A stretch of 64,000 nt of DNA from Acidobacteriota bacterium. Lineage in GTDB: Bacteria > Acidobacteriota > Terriglobia > Terriglobales > Acidobacteriaceae. The notes beneath the pieces were generated by a model, which saw only the letters and a list, made by a program, of their open reading frames with translations, was not told where the DNA came from and did no database searches. Location of the stretch: positions 1 through 64,000 of the forward strand of contig JAJYBU010000014.1 in assembly GCA_021778845.1 (NCBI GenBank), in the 5' to 3' direction. Numbering within the stretch: the stretch's first letter is position 1; every line of letters begins with the position of its first letter. Below are positions 44,070-53,037 of this stretch, piece after piece. Position numbers and translations under genes: made by a program.

Positions 44070-44576
44070 TTAGTGACCGCCGTGGCCTCCGCCACCGCCA
44101 CCATGGCCTCCGCCGCCATGCATCTGCCCGCCACCGCCGCCATGACCGCCGCCGTGTCCGAAGCCATTGCCGTTGCCGTGTCCGTAGCCGTGGCCGAAGC
44201 CGCCACCACGTCCGTAGCCGCCGTCGTGGCCGAAGCGGCCACCGCGTCCGTAGCCACCGAAGCCGGGACCGCCGTGGAAGCGTCCGCCGCCGTCCCCTTC
44301 GAAGCGATGCTCGCCCCAGCCATGGGCGTAACCCCAGTTGGCCCAGGGGCCCATGCCAAGGAAGATGCCGTTGTAGAAGTAGCCTGAACCGTAATAGCCG
44401 TAGGGAGCGCAGGCGTAGGGAGCGTAGCCGTAGTAGCCGTATGCACACATGGGCGGACCGCCGATGTTGATGCCGATACCGATCTGGGCCCGGGCGGCCG
44501 GCACGAGAGCCGGAGAGACCAGAGCGAGAGAGGTGAGCAACGCTGTTGCACAAAGAAACGATTTGAATCCGCGCAT
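44070..44576 (-). CDS. Secreted Gly/His/Tyr-rich low-complexity protein
   Basis: A 168-aa protein with signal peptide (KSFLCATALLTSLALVSPAL, probable cleavage after AARA). A Tyr/Gly segment follows (CAYGYYGYAPYACAPYGYYG), then a long Gly/His/Arg tail with repeated FGHGGG- and YGRGG-like units ending HGGH. The His-rich tail could bind metal ions; similar proteins occur as surface or envelope stress proteins. ATG 44576 has GAGGG upstream; ATG 44588 is an alternative. The function is not known. Confidence 0.6.
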   Translation of the reverse strand: MRGFKSFLCATALLTSLALVSPALVPAARAQIGIGINIGGPPMCAYGYYGYAPYACAPYGYYGSGYFYNGIFLGMGPWANWGYAHGWGEHRFEGDGGGRFHGGPGFGGYGRGGRFGHDGGYGRGGGFGHGYGHGNGNGFGHGGGHGGGGGQMHGGGGHGGGGGGHGGH

Positions 44577-44762
44577 GTGGGCCCTCATGGACTGCGGTGT
44601 TTGCGGTTCCGATAGGTGCATGGGATGGCGCAGCCTCCGAGTTCGCATTTGTCGATGGTGTATGCAATTGAAGATAGCGCCTGCATGGCAGGATGGCAAC
44701 ACGGGGGATGGGTGGCGGCGGACGTTGTAGTCGGGGAGAGGGCGAACGGATATGCTCGAAGG

Positions 44763-45830
44763 ATGAGATTTGTCGTGGCGCTGCTCTGCTGGGTAATGGT
44801 CTGCGGGGGTGGACCGGCGGAGGCGCAGCAGGCGCCAGGCCAGGCATCGGGTCAGGCGCCGGGGCAGGTTGCTGCGGGGCAGCCGGATGCACAGGCGTTG
44901 CCCGCGCGGACGCTGAGCGGGGTGGTGACCGATGCGGACGGAGCACTGGTGCCGGGGGCGAAGGTGACGCTCGAGAGCGCGGGGTCAACGCAGACACGGA
45001 GCACGGTGACGGGACAGGATGGGCACTTCAGCTTCAGCGGCGTGGAGGCGGGTGGGTATGCGCTGACCATTTCGGCAGCGGGGATGGAGAGCACGACGCA
45101 GGCGGGGGCGCTGAATGAGGATGAGTCGGAGGAGCTGCCGGCGATTGTGCTGCGGGTGGGAGCGGCGAGCGAGCGGGTGGAGGTGTCGTCGCTGAATGAG
45201 CAGGAGCTGGCAGAGATACAGATGAAGCAGGAGGAGAAGCAGCGGCTGCTGGGAGTGATTCCGAACTTTTATGTGACGTACGACTGGAAGGCCGCGGCGT
45301 TGACGCCGAAGCAGAAGTTCAAGCTGGCGGCGCGGGCGCTGGTGGACCCGGCGACGTTTGTGATCGTGGGAGGGTTTGCGGGGATTGAGCAGGCCAGCAA
45401 CGAGTTCAGCGGCTATGGGACGGGCTGGGCAGGCTATGGGAAACGCTACGGCGCGGGGCTAGCCGATGCCAGTATTGGCGGATTTCTGGGAGGGGCGGTG
45501 TTCCCGGTGCTGTTTCACCAGGACCCGAGATATTTCTACAAAGGCACGGGGACGGTGTGGCAGCGCACGCGGTATGCGCTGTCTACGGCGGTGATTGCAC
45601 GCGGCGATAACGGCAAGTGGCAGCCGGCGTATGCGAGCGTGCTGGGTGATTTTGCGTCAGGTGCGATCTCCAATCTGTACTACCCTGCGAGCGATCAGAC
45701 CGGCGTGGCGTTGACGATGGAGAATGGGATGCTCTCGGTGGCGTTTGACGGAGTGGCGAACCTGCTGCAGGAGTTTGTGCTGAAGAAGATCAGCACGGGG
45801 ATTCGATCGCATGGAACTCCGCAGCCGTGA
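44763..45830 (+). CDS. CarboxypepD_reg-containing exported protein, copy 1
   Basis: A 355-aa protein. A signal peptide (FVVALLCWVMVCGGGPAEA) is followed by a Gln/Ala/Gly linker and a carboxypeptidase-regulatory-like domain (about 50-130: SGVVTDADGALVPGAKVTLE, GVEAGGYALTISAAGMES). The C-terminal ~200 residues (IPNFYVTYDWKAAALTPKQK, FHQDPRYFYKGTGTVWQRTR) are shared with the next gene. The family is common in Acidobacteriota without known function; an outer-membrane or surface role is likely. ATG 44763 is the start that gives a proper signal peptide. Confidence 0.75.
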   Translation: MRFVVALLCWVMVCGGGPAEAQQAPGQASGQAPGQVAAGQPDAQALPARTLSGVVTDADGALVPGAKVTLESAGSTQTRSTVTGQDGHFSFSGVEAGGYALTISAAGMESTTQAGALNEDESEELPAIVLRVGAASERVEVSSLNEQELAEIQMKQEEKQRLLGVIPNFYVTYDWKAAALTPKQKFKLAARALVDPATFVIVGGFAGIEQASNEFSGYGTGWAGYGKRYGAGLADASIGGFLGGAVFPVLFHQDPRYFYKGTGTVWQRTRYALSTAVIARGDNGKWQPAYASVLGDFASGAISNLYYPASDQTGVALTMENGMLSVAFDGVANLLQEFVLKKISTGIRSHGTPQP

Positions 45831-45922
45831 GATGTTGACGATGTGCAAGCGGGAGTGTGGTTTGCGAAGGAGCTGACGGAACGTTCCTATCCAGACGGAG
45901 ACTGAAAGGCTATGCTGAGAGG

Positions 45923-47080
45923 ATGGGTTTTTGTCGCTGTATGGGAGCAGGGTTGGGACGTGAACGTGGTTGGGCAAGGGCCGGAAGAGGCGTGGCGTGG
46001 GTGGTGGCCTGCTGCTGGATGACGTCGGCGGGATGGGCGCAACAGGGTGCTGCGGCACCGGGGACAGCCGAGGTGCCGTCGAAGAAGCCAGGCGCGATGA
46101 CGACGCAGAACGCGCAGGGACAGGGGACGGCGACTGGACAGTTGGTAAATGGGCAGGCTGCAGGCATGATCTTTGGGAGCGTGACCGACAGCGACGGCGA
46201 CCTGATTCCGGGCGCGCAGGTGACGCTGACCAGCACGGATGTGAAGGGCGAACGCACGGTCGTCTCCGATAGCGGCGGGAGATTCCAGTTTTCGGGCGTG
46301 GCGGCGGGGGAGTTCCAGATCAAGGCTACGGCGCAGGGGATGTCGGAGGGAACGATCAGCGGGACGCTGGAGCCGGGTGCGGTCTATAACGCGCCGGCGG
46401 TGAAGCTGCAGGCTACGTCAAGCACCGAGATTACGGTGACGCCGCAGACTGAGCACCAGATCGCGCAGCAGGAGGTGAAGGTCGAAGAGTCGCAGCGCGT
46501 GCTGGGCATTGTGCCGAATTACTTTGTCACGTACGACAAGCATCCAGTGCCGCTGGATTCGAAGCAGAAGTACAGCCTGGGATTTCATGAAGTGCTGGAC
46601 CCGACGAGCTTCCTGTTTGCGGGAGCGGCGGCGGGGATCGAGCAGGCGGCTAATATTTTTCCTGGGTACGGATCGGGGCCGGCGGCCTATGGGAAGCGCT
46701 ATGGAGCGTCGCTGGCCGGCGAGACGACCGGCGTGATGTTTCGCGATTCGATCTTTCCGTCGCTGTTTCATCAGGATCCACGGTACTTTTACAAGGGAAC
46801 CGGGACCAAGTGGCAGCGGTTCGAGTATGCGATGGCAACGTCGGTGATCTGCATGGGCGACAACGGGCGGTGGCAGGCGAACTACTCAGGGGTGCTGGGG
46901 AGCCTGACCTCGGGCGCGCTGGCGAATTTGTACTATGCGCCGAGCGACCGGCACGGAGCCAGCTTAACGTTTGTGAATGCAGGACTGAATATCCTGGGCA
47001 CGGGATTTACGCACGTGCTCCAGGAGTTTGTGCTCCGCAGTTTTACGTCACATTCGCACAGCGCAGGGACGCAGCCCTAA
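45923..47080 (+). CDS. CarboxypepD_reg-containing exported protein, copy 2
   Basis: A 385-aa tandem paralogue of the preceding gene with the same order: signal region (GRGVAWVVACCWMTSAGWA), linker, CarboxypepD_reg domain (FGSVTDSDGDLIPGAQVTLT) and the conserved C-terminal domain (VPNYFVTYDKHPVPLDSKQK, LFHQDPRYFYKGTGTKWQRF). The start context (TATGCT..GAGGATG) resembles that of copy 1, fitting a duplication that included the upstream region. Its stop overlaps the stop of the convergent enoyl-CoA hydratase gene by 4 bp, so no terminator fits between them. Confidence 0.75.
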   Translation: MGFCRCMGAGLGRERGWARAGRGVAWVVACCWMTSAGWAQQGAAAPGTAEVPSKKPGAMTTQNAQGQGTATGQLVNGQAAGMIFGSVTDSDGDLIPGAQVTLTSTDVKGERTVVSDSGGRFQFSGVAAGEFQIKATAQGMSEGTISGTLEPGAVYNAPAVKLQATSSTEITVTPQTEHQIAQQEVKVEESQRVLGIVPNYFVTYDKHPVPLDSKQKYSLGFHEVLDPTSFLFAGAAAGIEQAANIFPGYGSGPAAYGKRYGASLAGETTGVMFRDSIFPSLFHQDPRYFYKGTGTKWQRFEYAMATSVICMGDNGRWQANYSGVLGSLTSGALANLYYAPSDRHGASLTFVNAGLNILGTGFTHVLQEFVLRSFTSHSHSAGTQP

Positions 47081-47883
47081 CGACTGTGCCAGACGGCGGG
47101 ACGCTTGGCGAGGAAGGCGGTGACGCCTTCGTGCTTGTCGGCGGTGGCGCAGAGGCGACCGAAGATTTCGGCTTCGGCGTGAAGAGCCTCGGAGAGAGGA
47201 TGGCCTTCGCCGCGGTGGACGGCCTCGAGGACGCCGGCAACGGCGAGTGGCGCCATGGAGGCGATGGTTTCGGCCAGGGCGCGGGCGCGGGGCAGGAGTT
47301 CGGCGGCGGGGACGAGCTCGTCGACCAGACCGAGACGGAAGGCTTCGGTGGCGTCGACAAACTGCGCAGAGAGCATGATGCGGAGGGCGGCGCTGCGGCC
47401 GATGAGCCGGGTAAGACGCTGGGTTCCGCCGTAGCCGGGGATGAGGCCGAGCTTGACCTCGGGGAAGCCGAGACGGGCCTTGTCGCTGGCGATGCGGAGG
47501 GTGCAGGCGAGAGCGAGTTCGCAGCCGCCACCGAGGGCGACGCCGTTGACGGCGGCGATGACGGGCTTGCCGGCGCGCTCGAGGTGGGATTCGATGAGGG
47601 CGAGGACCTGGTGACCGCGCTCGGCGTTGGCACGGCCGGAGACGGCGTCGGTTTCGGCCAGGGCGCGGATGTCGGCGCCGGCGGCGAAGGCGCGATCGCC
47701 GGAGCCGGTGAGCAGAACGACGCGAATGGCGGGGTCGGCGGCAAGGGTGGTGAAGAGGTGCTCAAGCTCGTCGAACATGGTGCTATTGAGCGCGTGGAGA
47801 ACCTCGGGGCGGTCGAGGGTGATGGTGGCGATGGCGCCGTCGAGGGTGCAGTGGAGCGTGGTGAGGGCCTTGGGATCGATCAT
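47077..47883 (-). CDS. Enoyl-CoA hydratase/isomerase family protein
   Basis: A 268-aa crotonase-fold enzyme of standard length. The first oxyanion-hole segment is DRAFAAGADIRAL; the second is NGVALGGGCELALACTLRIA with the catalytic Glu position following in FPEVKLGLIPGYGGTQRL. C-terminal HEGVTAFLAKRPAVW is typical. It likely hydrates trans-2-enoyl-CoA in fatty-acid or short-chain acyl-CoA breakdown. It stands alone and is convergent with the CarboxypepD_reg gene. Confidence 0.92.
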   Translation of the reverse strand: MIDPKALTTLHCTLDGAIATITLDRPEVLHALNSTMFDELEHLFTTLAADPAIRVVLLTGSGDRAFAAGADIRALAETDAVSGRANAERGHQVLALIESHLERAGKPVIAAVNGVALGGGCELALACTLRIASDKARLGFPEVKLGLIPGYGGTQRLTRLIGRSAALRIMLSAQFVDATEAFRLGLVDELVPAAELLPRARALAETIASMAPLAVAGVLEAVHRGEGHPLSEALHAEAEIFGRLCATADKHEGVTAFLAKRPAVWHSR

Positions 47884-48214
47884 TGGGGTTGCGTCCTTTG
47901 AGGGTGGCCAAGGTTGTGCATCGTTTTCATGATGGCCACAAATTACGGTAAAAGAAGCGGGGGGAATGTTGGCACCGCTGCCAACGCTAACAGATAATCA
48001 ACCTAGCCATTATCCGCCGATACGACGCTTCGGTGGGATGGAGAGTGTGCGGTATTGGTGATTCCGGGGAGTTTGCCGGGAGTTATCGGCACTTAGCACT
48101 CGCTCTATGGAGAGATCGAAACTTTTTCGCCCGTTGAACCATCCATAGATGTAACGATTCCCAATGACGGGCAGTTGCGCGTCCTACATACGACACATTG
48201 AAGAGGATTAAGGA
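47884..48214. other. Divergent intergenic region (enoyl-CoA hydratase / RND operon)
   Basis: 331 bp that must hold promoters for both directions. No repeat or RNA gene was recognised. A lone TTAGCACTC (48093-48101) matches half of a CIRCE heat-shock operator, but the other half is missing. AAGGA lies just before the ATG at 48215. Confidence 0.4.
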
Positions 48215-49513
48215 ATGGCTCTGGAAGATAGCCGGGATATACGACCGCACGGTGAAGATCGGGGCCAGTCGTCGGAGACGCAAGGCAGAAACATGGGCTC
48301 GACGGCAGGGTCAACGGTGATCGTGGAGGAGAAGAAGTCGCACGGGATGCTGTGGGCCATCCTGATTGCGGGGGCGCTGCTGGCGGTGTTCCTGGTGTAT
48401 ACCTTCACCAAGCCTACGGCTGGAAGCGGGGCTGCTGCGGGCGGACCGGGCCGTGGGCAGAACGGACCAGCGGCGATTACGGTGGGCAAGTCGACCACGG
48501 GCAATATCAACATGTACGTGGATGCGCTGGGTACGGTGACGCCGATTACGACGATCACGCTCTACAGCCAGATTACGGGCATCGTGATGTCGGTGCACTA
48601 TCGCGAGGGGCAGATTGTGCGCGCAGGCGATCCGCTGGTGGACATCGATCCGAGGCCATATCAGGCGACGCTGACGCAGGCCGAGGGGCAACTGCTGCAC
48701 GACCAGGGCGTGCTGGCCCAGGCGCAGATGGACCTGACGCGCTACCAGACGGCGTATGCACGGAACGCGATTGCGAAACAGATTCTCGACGACCAGGAGA
48801 AGGCCGTCATCCAGGACCAGGGCACGGTACAGGCAGACCAGGGCACGGTGAACTACGACAAGGTGGAGCTTGAGTACTGCCATATTGTTTCGCCGATCAA
48901 TGGGCGCGTGGGGTTGCGGCTGGTGGATCCGGGCAACACGGTGTTCTCGGGCAGCAGTTCGACGCTGGTGGTGATTACACAGTTGCAGCCGATCACCGTG
49001 GTGTTCGATGTTGCGGAGGACAGCCTGCCGCAGGTGCAGACAGAACTGAAGCACGACGAGGCGATGCGGGTGGATGCGTTCGATCGCGCCAACGAAGCGA
49101 TCATCGCAACGGGCAAGCTCACGTCGCTGGATAACGAGATCGACACGACGACGGGCACGGTGAAATTTCGCGCGAATTTTCCGAACCAGAAGCTCGAGTT
49201 GTTTCCGAATCAGTTTGTGAATGCGCGACTGATGGTGCGAACGCTCGACAATGCCACGCTGGCTCCGACGGCGGCGGTGCAGTACAACGGGACGGCAGCG
49301 TTTGTGTATATCGTGAACGCGAATAACACGGTAAAGGTGCAACCGGTGACGGTGGTGACGAGCAATGACAACGTGACCGCGGTGACCGGCGTGAATCCGG
49401 GCGTAACGCTTGCGACCAGCGGATTTGACCGGCTGGAGGATGGCGCGTCCGTGCAGGTGCATGGGGGCAAGCCCAAGGCAAGCGGAACGATGGGCGGTAG
49501 CACAGCCCCATGA
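48215..49513 (+). CDS. RND efflux periplasmic adaptor (membrane fusion protein)
   Basis: A 432-aa adaptor. One N-terminal membrane helix (about 44-63, MLWAILIAGALLAVFLVYTF) is followed by a Gly-rich linker, a biotinyl-lipoyl half (GTVTPITTITLYSQITGIVM), a coiled-coil hairpin at about 150-225, a second lipoyl half (YCHIVSPINGRVGLRLVDPG) and beta-barrel/membrane-proximal domains. MdtA/AcrA-like: it links the pumps to the outer-membrane channel. The next gene overlaps by ATGA. With two RND genes downstream the arrangement is that of mdtABC. Confidence 0.9.
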   Translation: MALEDSRDIRPHGEDRGQSSETQGRNMGSTAGSTVIVEEKKSHGMLWAILIAGALLAVFLVYTFTKPTAGSGAAAGGPGRGQNGPAAITVGKSTTGNINMYVDALGTVTPITTITLYSQITGIVMSVHYREGQIVRAGDPLVDIDPRPYQATLTQAEGQLLHDQGVLAQAQMDLTRYQTAYARNAIAKQILDDQEKAVIQDQGTVQADQGTVNYDKVELEYCHIVSPINGRVGLRLVDPGNTVFSGSSSTLVVITQLQPITVVFDVAEDSLPQVQTELKHDEAMRVDAFDRANEAIIATGKLTSLDNEIDTTTGTVKFRANFPNQKLELFPNQFVNARLMVRTLDNATLAPTAAVQYNGTAAFVYIVNANNTVKVQPVTVVTSNDNVTAVTGVNPGVTLATSGFDRLEDGASVQVHGGKPKASGTMGGSTAP

Positions 49514-52500
49514 GCCCTTCGCGCCCATTTATTCTCCGTCCGGTTGCGACGGCACTGCTGATGGCAGCGGTGTTTCTCGCGGGTCTTGTGGCATGGACGC
49601 AGTTGCCGGTGTCGGCGCTGCCGGAGGTGGACTACCCGACGATCCAGGTGGTGACGTTCTATCCGGGTGCGAGTCCGGATGTGGTGGCGTCGGCGGTGAC
49701 CGCGCCGCTGGAGCGGCAGTTTGGCCAGGTGGCGGGGCTGAGCCAGATGACGTCGACGAGTTCGGGCGGGTCGTCGATCATCGTGATGCAGTTCCAACTG
49801 AGCCTGGATATCGACGTGGCTGAGGAAGAGGTGCAGGCGGCGATCAATGCGGCGCAGAGCTATCTGCCTGCGGACTTGCCGGCGCCGCCGATCTACAGCA
49901 AATCGAATCCCGCCGATGCACCGGTGTTGACACTGGCGCTGACTTCGACGGAGATGCCGCTGTCGAAGGTGGAGGACCTGGCGGATACGCAACTGTCGCC
50001 GAAGATTTCGCAGGTGTCGGGCGTGGGGTTGGTGAGCATCTCCGGTGGAGAGAAGCCGGCGGTGCGCATCCAGGCGAATCCGACGGCGCTGGCGAACTAT
50101 GGGATCAACATGGAAGACCTGCGCAATGCACTGGTCGCCAACAGCCTGGATGCGGCGAAGGGTAACTTCGATGGGCCATCGCAGGATTACACGATCAACT
50201 CCAACGACCAACTGCTGACGAGCAGCGATTACAAATCGGTAGTGGTGGCCTATCGAAATGGCGCGCCGGTGATGCTTACCAATGTCGCGCGGGTGGTGGA
50301 TGGAGTCGAGAATAACAAGCTGGCCGCATGGAACGATACGACGCCCGCGGTGATTCTGAATATTCAGCGGCAGCCGGGAGCGAACACGATCCAGGTGGTG
50401 GACAACATTGAGAAGCTGTTGCCGAAACTGGAGTCGACGCTACCGAAGTCGGTGCATGTGGAGATCGTTACCGACCGCACGACGGACATCCGCGCGTCGG
50501 TAAAGGACGTTGAGTTCGAACTGATGCTGGTCATCGCGCTGGTCATCATGGTGATCTTCCTGTTCCTGCGCAGCCTGTTGGCGACGATCATTCCGGCTGC
50601 GGCGGTGCCACTGTCGCTGGTGGGTACGCTCTGCGTGATGTACCTGGCTGGCTACAGCCTGAATAATTTAACGATGATGGCGCTGACGATCTCCACGGGC
50701 TTTGTGGTGGACGACGCGATCGTGATGATCGAGAATATTTCGCGCTACATCGAAGAGGGTATGGCCCCGATGGAGGCTGCGCTGATTGGCGCGGAGCAGA
50801 TCGGGTTTACGATTCTGTCGCTCACTGTATCGCTGATCGCAGTGCTGATACCACTGCTGTTCATGGGCGATGTCGCGGGACGGCTGTTCCGCCAGTTCGC
50901 GGTGACGCTGGCGGTAACGATCATCCTCTCGGCGTTCGTGTCGTTGACGCTGACTCCGATGATGTCGGCGCGCATTCTGAAGTACAAACCAGAGAGCCAG
51001 CAGGGCTGGTTCTACAGGAAGTCGGAAAAAGTATTCGAGGACATCATTGCGTTCTATGGACGCACGCTGCGCTGGGTGCTGCGCTACCAGACGATTACGC
51101 TGCTGGTGGCCGTGGCGACGCTGGTGCTGACCGTGCTGCTGTACATGACGATTCCGAAGGGCTTCTTTCCGACGCAGGATACGGGCATCATCCAAGGCAT
51201 CACGCAGGCCTCGCCTTCGATCTCGTTCCCGGCGATGGAGGAGAGCCAGCAGGCGATTGCGAAGGTGCTGCTGGCCGATCCAGCGGTGCAGGGCATCTCG
51301 TCGTTCATTGGAGCGGACGGAACGAATACGACGCTCAACAGCGGACGCATTCAGATTGATCTGAAGCCATTGGAGGACCGGAAGATCTCTGCGACCGAGG
51401 TCATCGACAGGCTGGCACCGAAGCTGGAGAAGGTGCCAGGGATCAAGCTGTACATGCAGCCGGTGCAGGACCTGACGGTGGACGACATGGTGAGCCGCAC
51501 CGAGTATCAGTACACGCTGGAGGACCCAAACCAGGCAGAACTGAACGCGACGGCGCGAAAGCTGGTCGCGAGATTGAAGACGCTGCCGGAGTTGGCCGAT
51601 GTGGTGACGGACCAGCAGCTGGGCGCGGCTGCGGAAGAGGTGGAGATCGATCGCGCGACAGCATCGCGGTTTGGAGTGACGCCGTCGACGATCGACAATA
51701 CGCTGTACGATGCGTTTGGACAGCGGCAGATCAATACAACGTTTACGCAACTGAACCAGTACCACGTGATTCTGGAGACCGATCCGAAGTTTCAACTGGA
51801 CCCGCAAAAATTAAATGACATTTATGTGCAGGCGACGACGACGGGAACGGTGCCAGCGACGGCGACGAATACGGCAGGATCATCGTCGGGCGCTGGAGCT
51901 GCTGCGGCAGGACCGACGAGGTCACTGCTGACGGCGACGGCGACGAACGGAGTCTCGGCGGCAACGGCGGCGACTTCCGCACTGTCGTCGGGCAATACGG
52001 GAGTGACGCTGGCGACGTCGAGCGTGAGTCGGAGTTCGGCGCTGTCGGGTGCGTCGACGACAGGGACAAATCAAACGACACTTTCAAGTGTGAGTACGAG
52101 CACAGGAACGTCTTCCAGTGCGACGACGTCACTGAGCGGAACGTCGCGGACGAGTTCATCAAGCAGCGGCGCTTCGGGTAATGGCGGTGGTGGTGGTGGC
52201 GGCGGATCGGGCAGTTCCAGCAGCACTGGTCCGCTATCAACACCGGTTCCGTTGAGTGCATTTACAAACTTTGTGCCGACGAGTGAATCGCTCTCGATCA
52301 ATCACATGGGCCAGTTCCCTGCCGTGACGATCTCGTTCAATTTGAATACCGGGTATTCGCTGGGAGAGGCACTGGCGGCGATCGATAAGGCGATCCAGGA
52401 GGAGAACCTGCCGACCAGCGTGGTCTCGAATTACCAAGGCACGGCGGCGGCGTTCGAGGGCTCGCTCTCAAATGAAGGGCTGCTGATTCTGGCCGCGCTG

Positions 52501-53037
52501 GCCACGGTGTATATCGTGCTGGGCGTACTGTATGAGAGCTTCATCCATCCGATTACGATTCTCTCGACGCTGCCATCGGCTGGTGTCGGGGCATTGCTGG
52601 CGCTGGAGTTCTTCCATCTTGATTTGGATATTGTTGCGATCATCGGCATCATTCTGCTGATCGGTATTGTGAAGAAGAACGGCATCATGATGGTGGACTT
52701 CGCGCTGGAGGGCGAGCGCCAGCATGGACTGGATGCGACCGAGGCGATCTATCAGGCGTCGCTACTGCGCTTCCGTCCGATTCTGATGACGACGATGGCT
52801 GCACTGCTGAGCGGAATTCCACTGGCGTTTGGTACGGGGATTGGGTCGGAGTTGCGCAAGCCACTGGGCGTGGCAATGGTGGGCGGACTGCTGTTCAGCC
52901 AGGTGCTGACGCTGTACACGACTCCGGTGATCTATATCTTCTTCGACAATCTCGCCGGGTGGTTCATGCGCCGCACGAATTCGACGACGGACCCCGGCGC
53001 TGCGGGCAACGGCGACCACGGAGCGGCACAGGCATGA
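49510..53037 (+). CDS. RND multidrug transporter 1 with large Ser/Thr/Gly insertion
   Basis: A 1175-aa HAE1-type pump, about 135 aa longer than usual. N-terminal FILRPVATALLMAAVFLAGL and the intramembrane acidic pair in TGFVVDDAIVMIENISRYIE are typical. The C-terminal half ends with TLYTTPVIYIFFDNL. Residues about 775-908 are a low-complexity tract rich in Ser, Thr, Ala and Gly with a run of nine Gly. It sits where the docking domain normally has a short loop (before VPLSAFTNF). This is in the periplasm, near the adaptor and outer-membrane factor. Substrate unknown. Coupled at both ends to neighbours by ATGA overlaps. Confidence 0.92.
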   Translation: MSPSRPFILRPVATALLMAAVFLAGLVAWTQLPVSALPEVDYPTIQVVTFYPGASPDVVASAVTAPLERQFGQVAGLSQMTSTSSGGSSIIVMQFQLSLDIDVAEEEVQAAINAAQSYLPADLPAPPIYSKSNPADAPVLTLALTSTEMPLSKVEDLADTQLSPKISQVSGVGLVSISGGEKPAVRIQANPTALANYGINMEDLRNALVANSLDAAKGNFDGPSQDYTINSNDQLLTSSDYKSVVVAYRNGAPVMLTNVARVVDGVENNKLAAWNDTTPAVILNIQRQPGANTIQVVDNIEKLLPKLESTLPKSVHVEIVTDRTTDIRASVKDVEFELMLVIALVIMVIFLFLRSLLATIIPAAAVPLSLVGTLCVMYLAGYSLNNLTMMALTISTGFVVDDAIVMIENISRYIEEGMAPMEAALIGAEQIGFTILSLTVSLIAVLIPLLFMGDVAGRLFRQFAVTLAVTIILSAFVSLTLTPMMSARILKYKPESQQGWFYRKSEKVFEDIIAFYGRTLRWVLRYQTITLLVAVATLVLTVLLYMTIPKGFFPTQDTGIIQGITQASPSISFPAMEESQQAIAKVLLADPAVQGISSFIGADGTNTTLNSGRIQIDLKPLEDRKISATEVIDRLAPKLEKVPGIKLYMQPVQDLTVDDMVSRTEYQYTLEDPNQAELNATARKLVARLKTLPELADVVTDQQLGAAAEEVEIDRATASRFGVTPSTIDNTLYDAFGQRQINTTFTQLNQYHVILETDPKFQLDPQKLNDIYVQATTTGTVPATATNTAGSSSGAGAAAAGPTRSLLTATATNGVSAATAATSALSSGNTGVTLATSSVSRSSALSGASTTGTNQTTLSSVSTSTGTSSSATTSLSGTSRTSSSSSGASGNGGGGGGGGSGSSSSTGPLSTPVPLSAFTNFVPTSESLSINHMGQFPAVTISFNLNTGYSLGEALAAIDKAIQEENLPTSVVSNYQGTAAAFEGSLSNEGLLILAALATVYIVLGVLYESFIHPITILSTLPSAGVGALLALEFFHLDLDIVAIIGIILLIGIVKKNGIMMVDFALEGERQHGLDATEAIYQASLLRFRPILMTTMAALLSGIPLAFGTGIGSELRKPLGVAMVGGLLFSQVLTLYTTPVIYIFFDNLAGWFMRRTNSTTDPGAAGNGDHGAAQA

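Noticed and set aside
43738..44997. A 419-codon - strand frame
   Set aside because: It overlaps the Gly/His-rich gene in another frame and is Arg/Pro/His-rich, a typical GC-rich shadow.
46810..47901. A 363-codon + strand frame
   Set aside because: It is antisense to the enoyl-CoA hydratase and rich in Gly/Asp/Glu from reverse reading of GC-rich codons.
48093..48101. TTAGCACTC as a CIRCE heat-shock operator
   Set aside because: Only one half-site is present; no GAGTGCTAA follows at the required 9-bp spacing.
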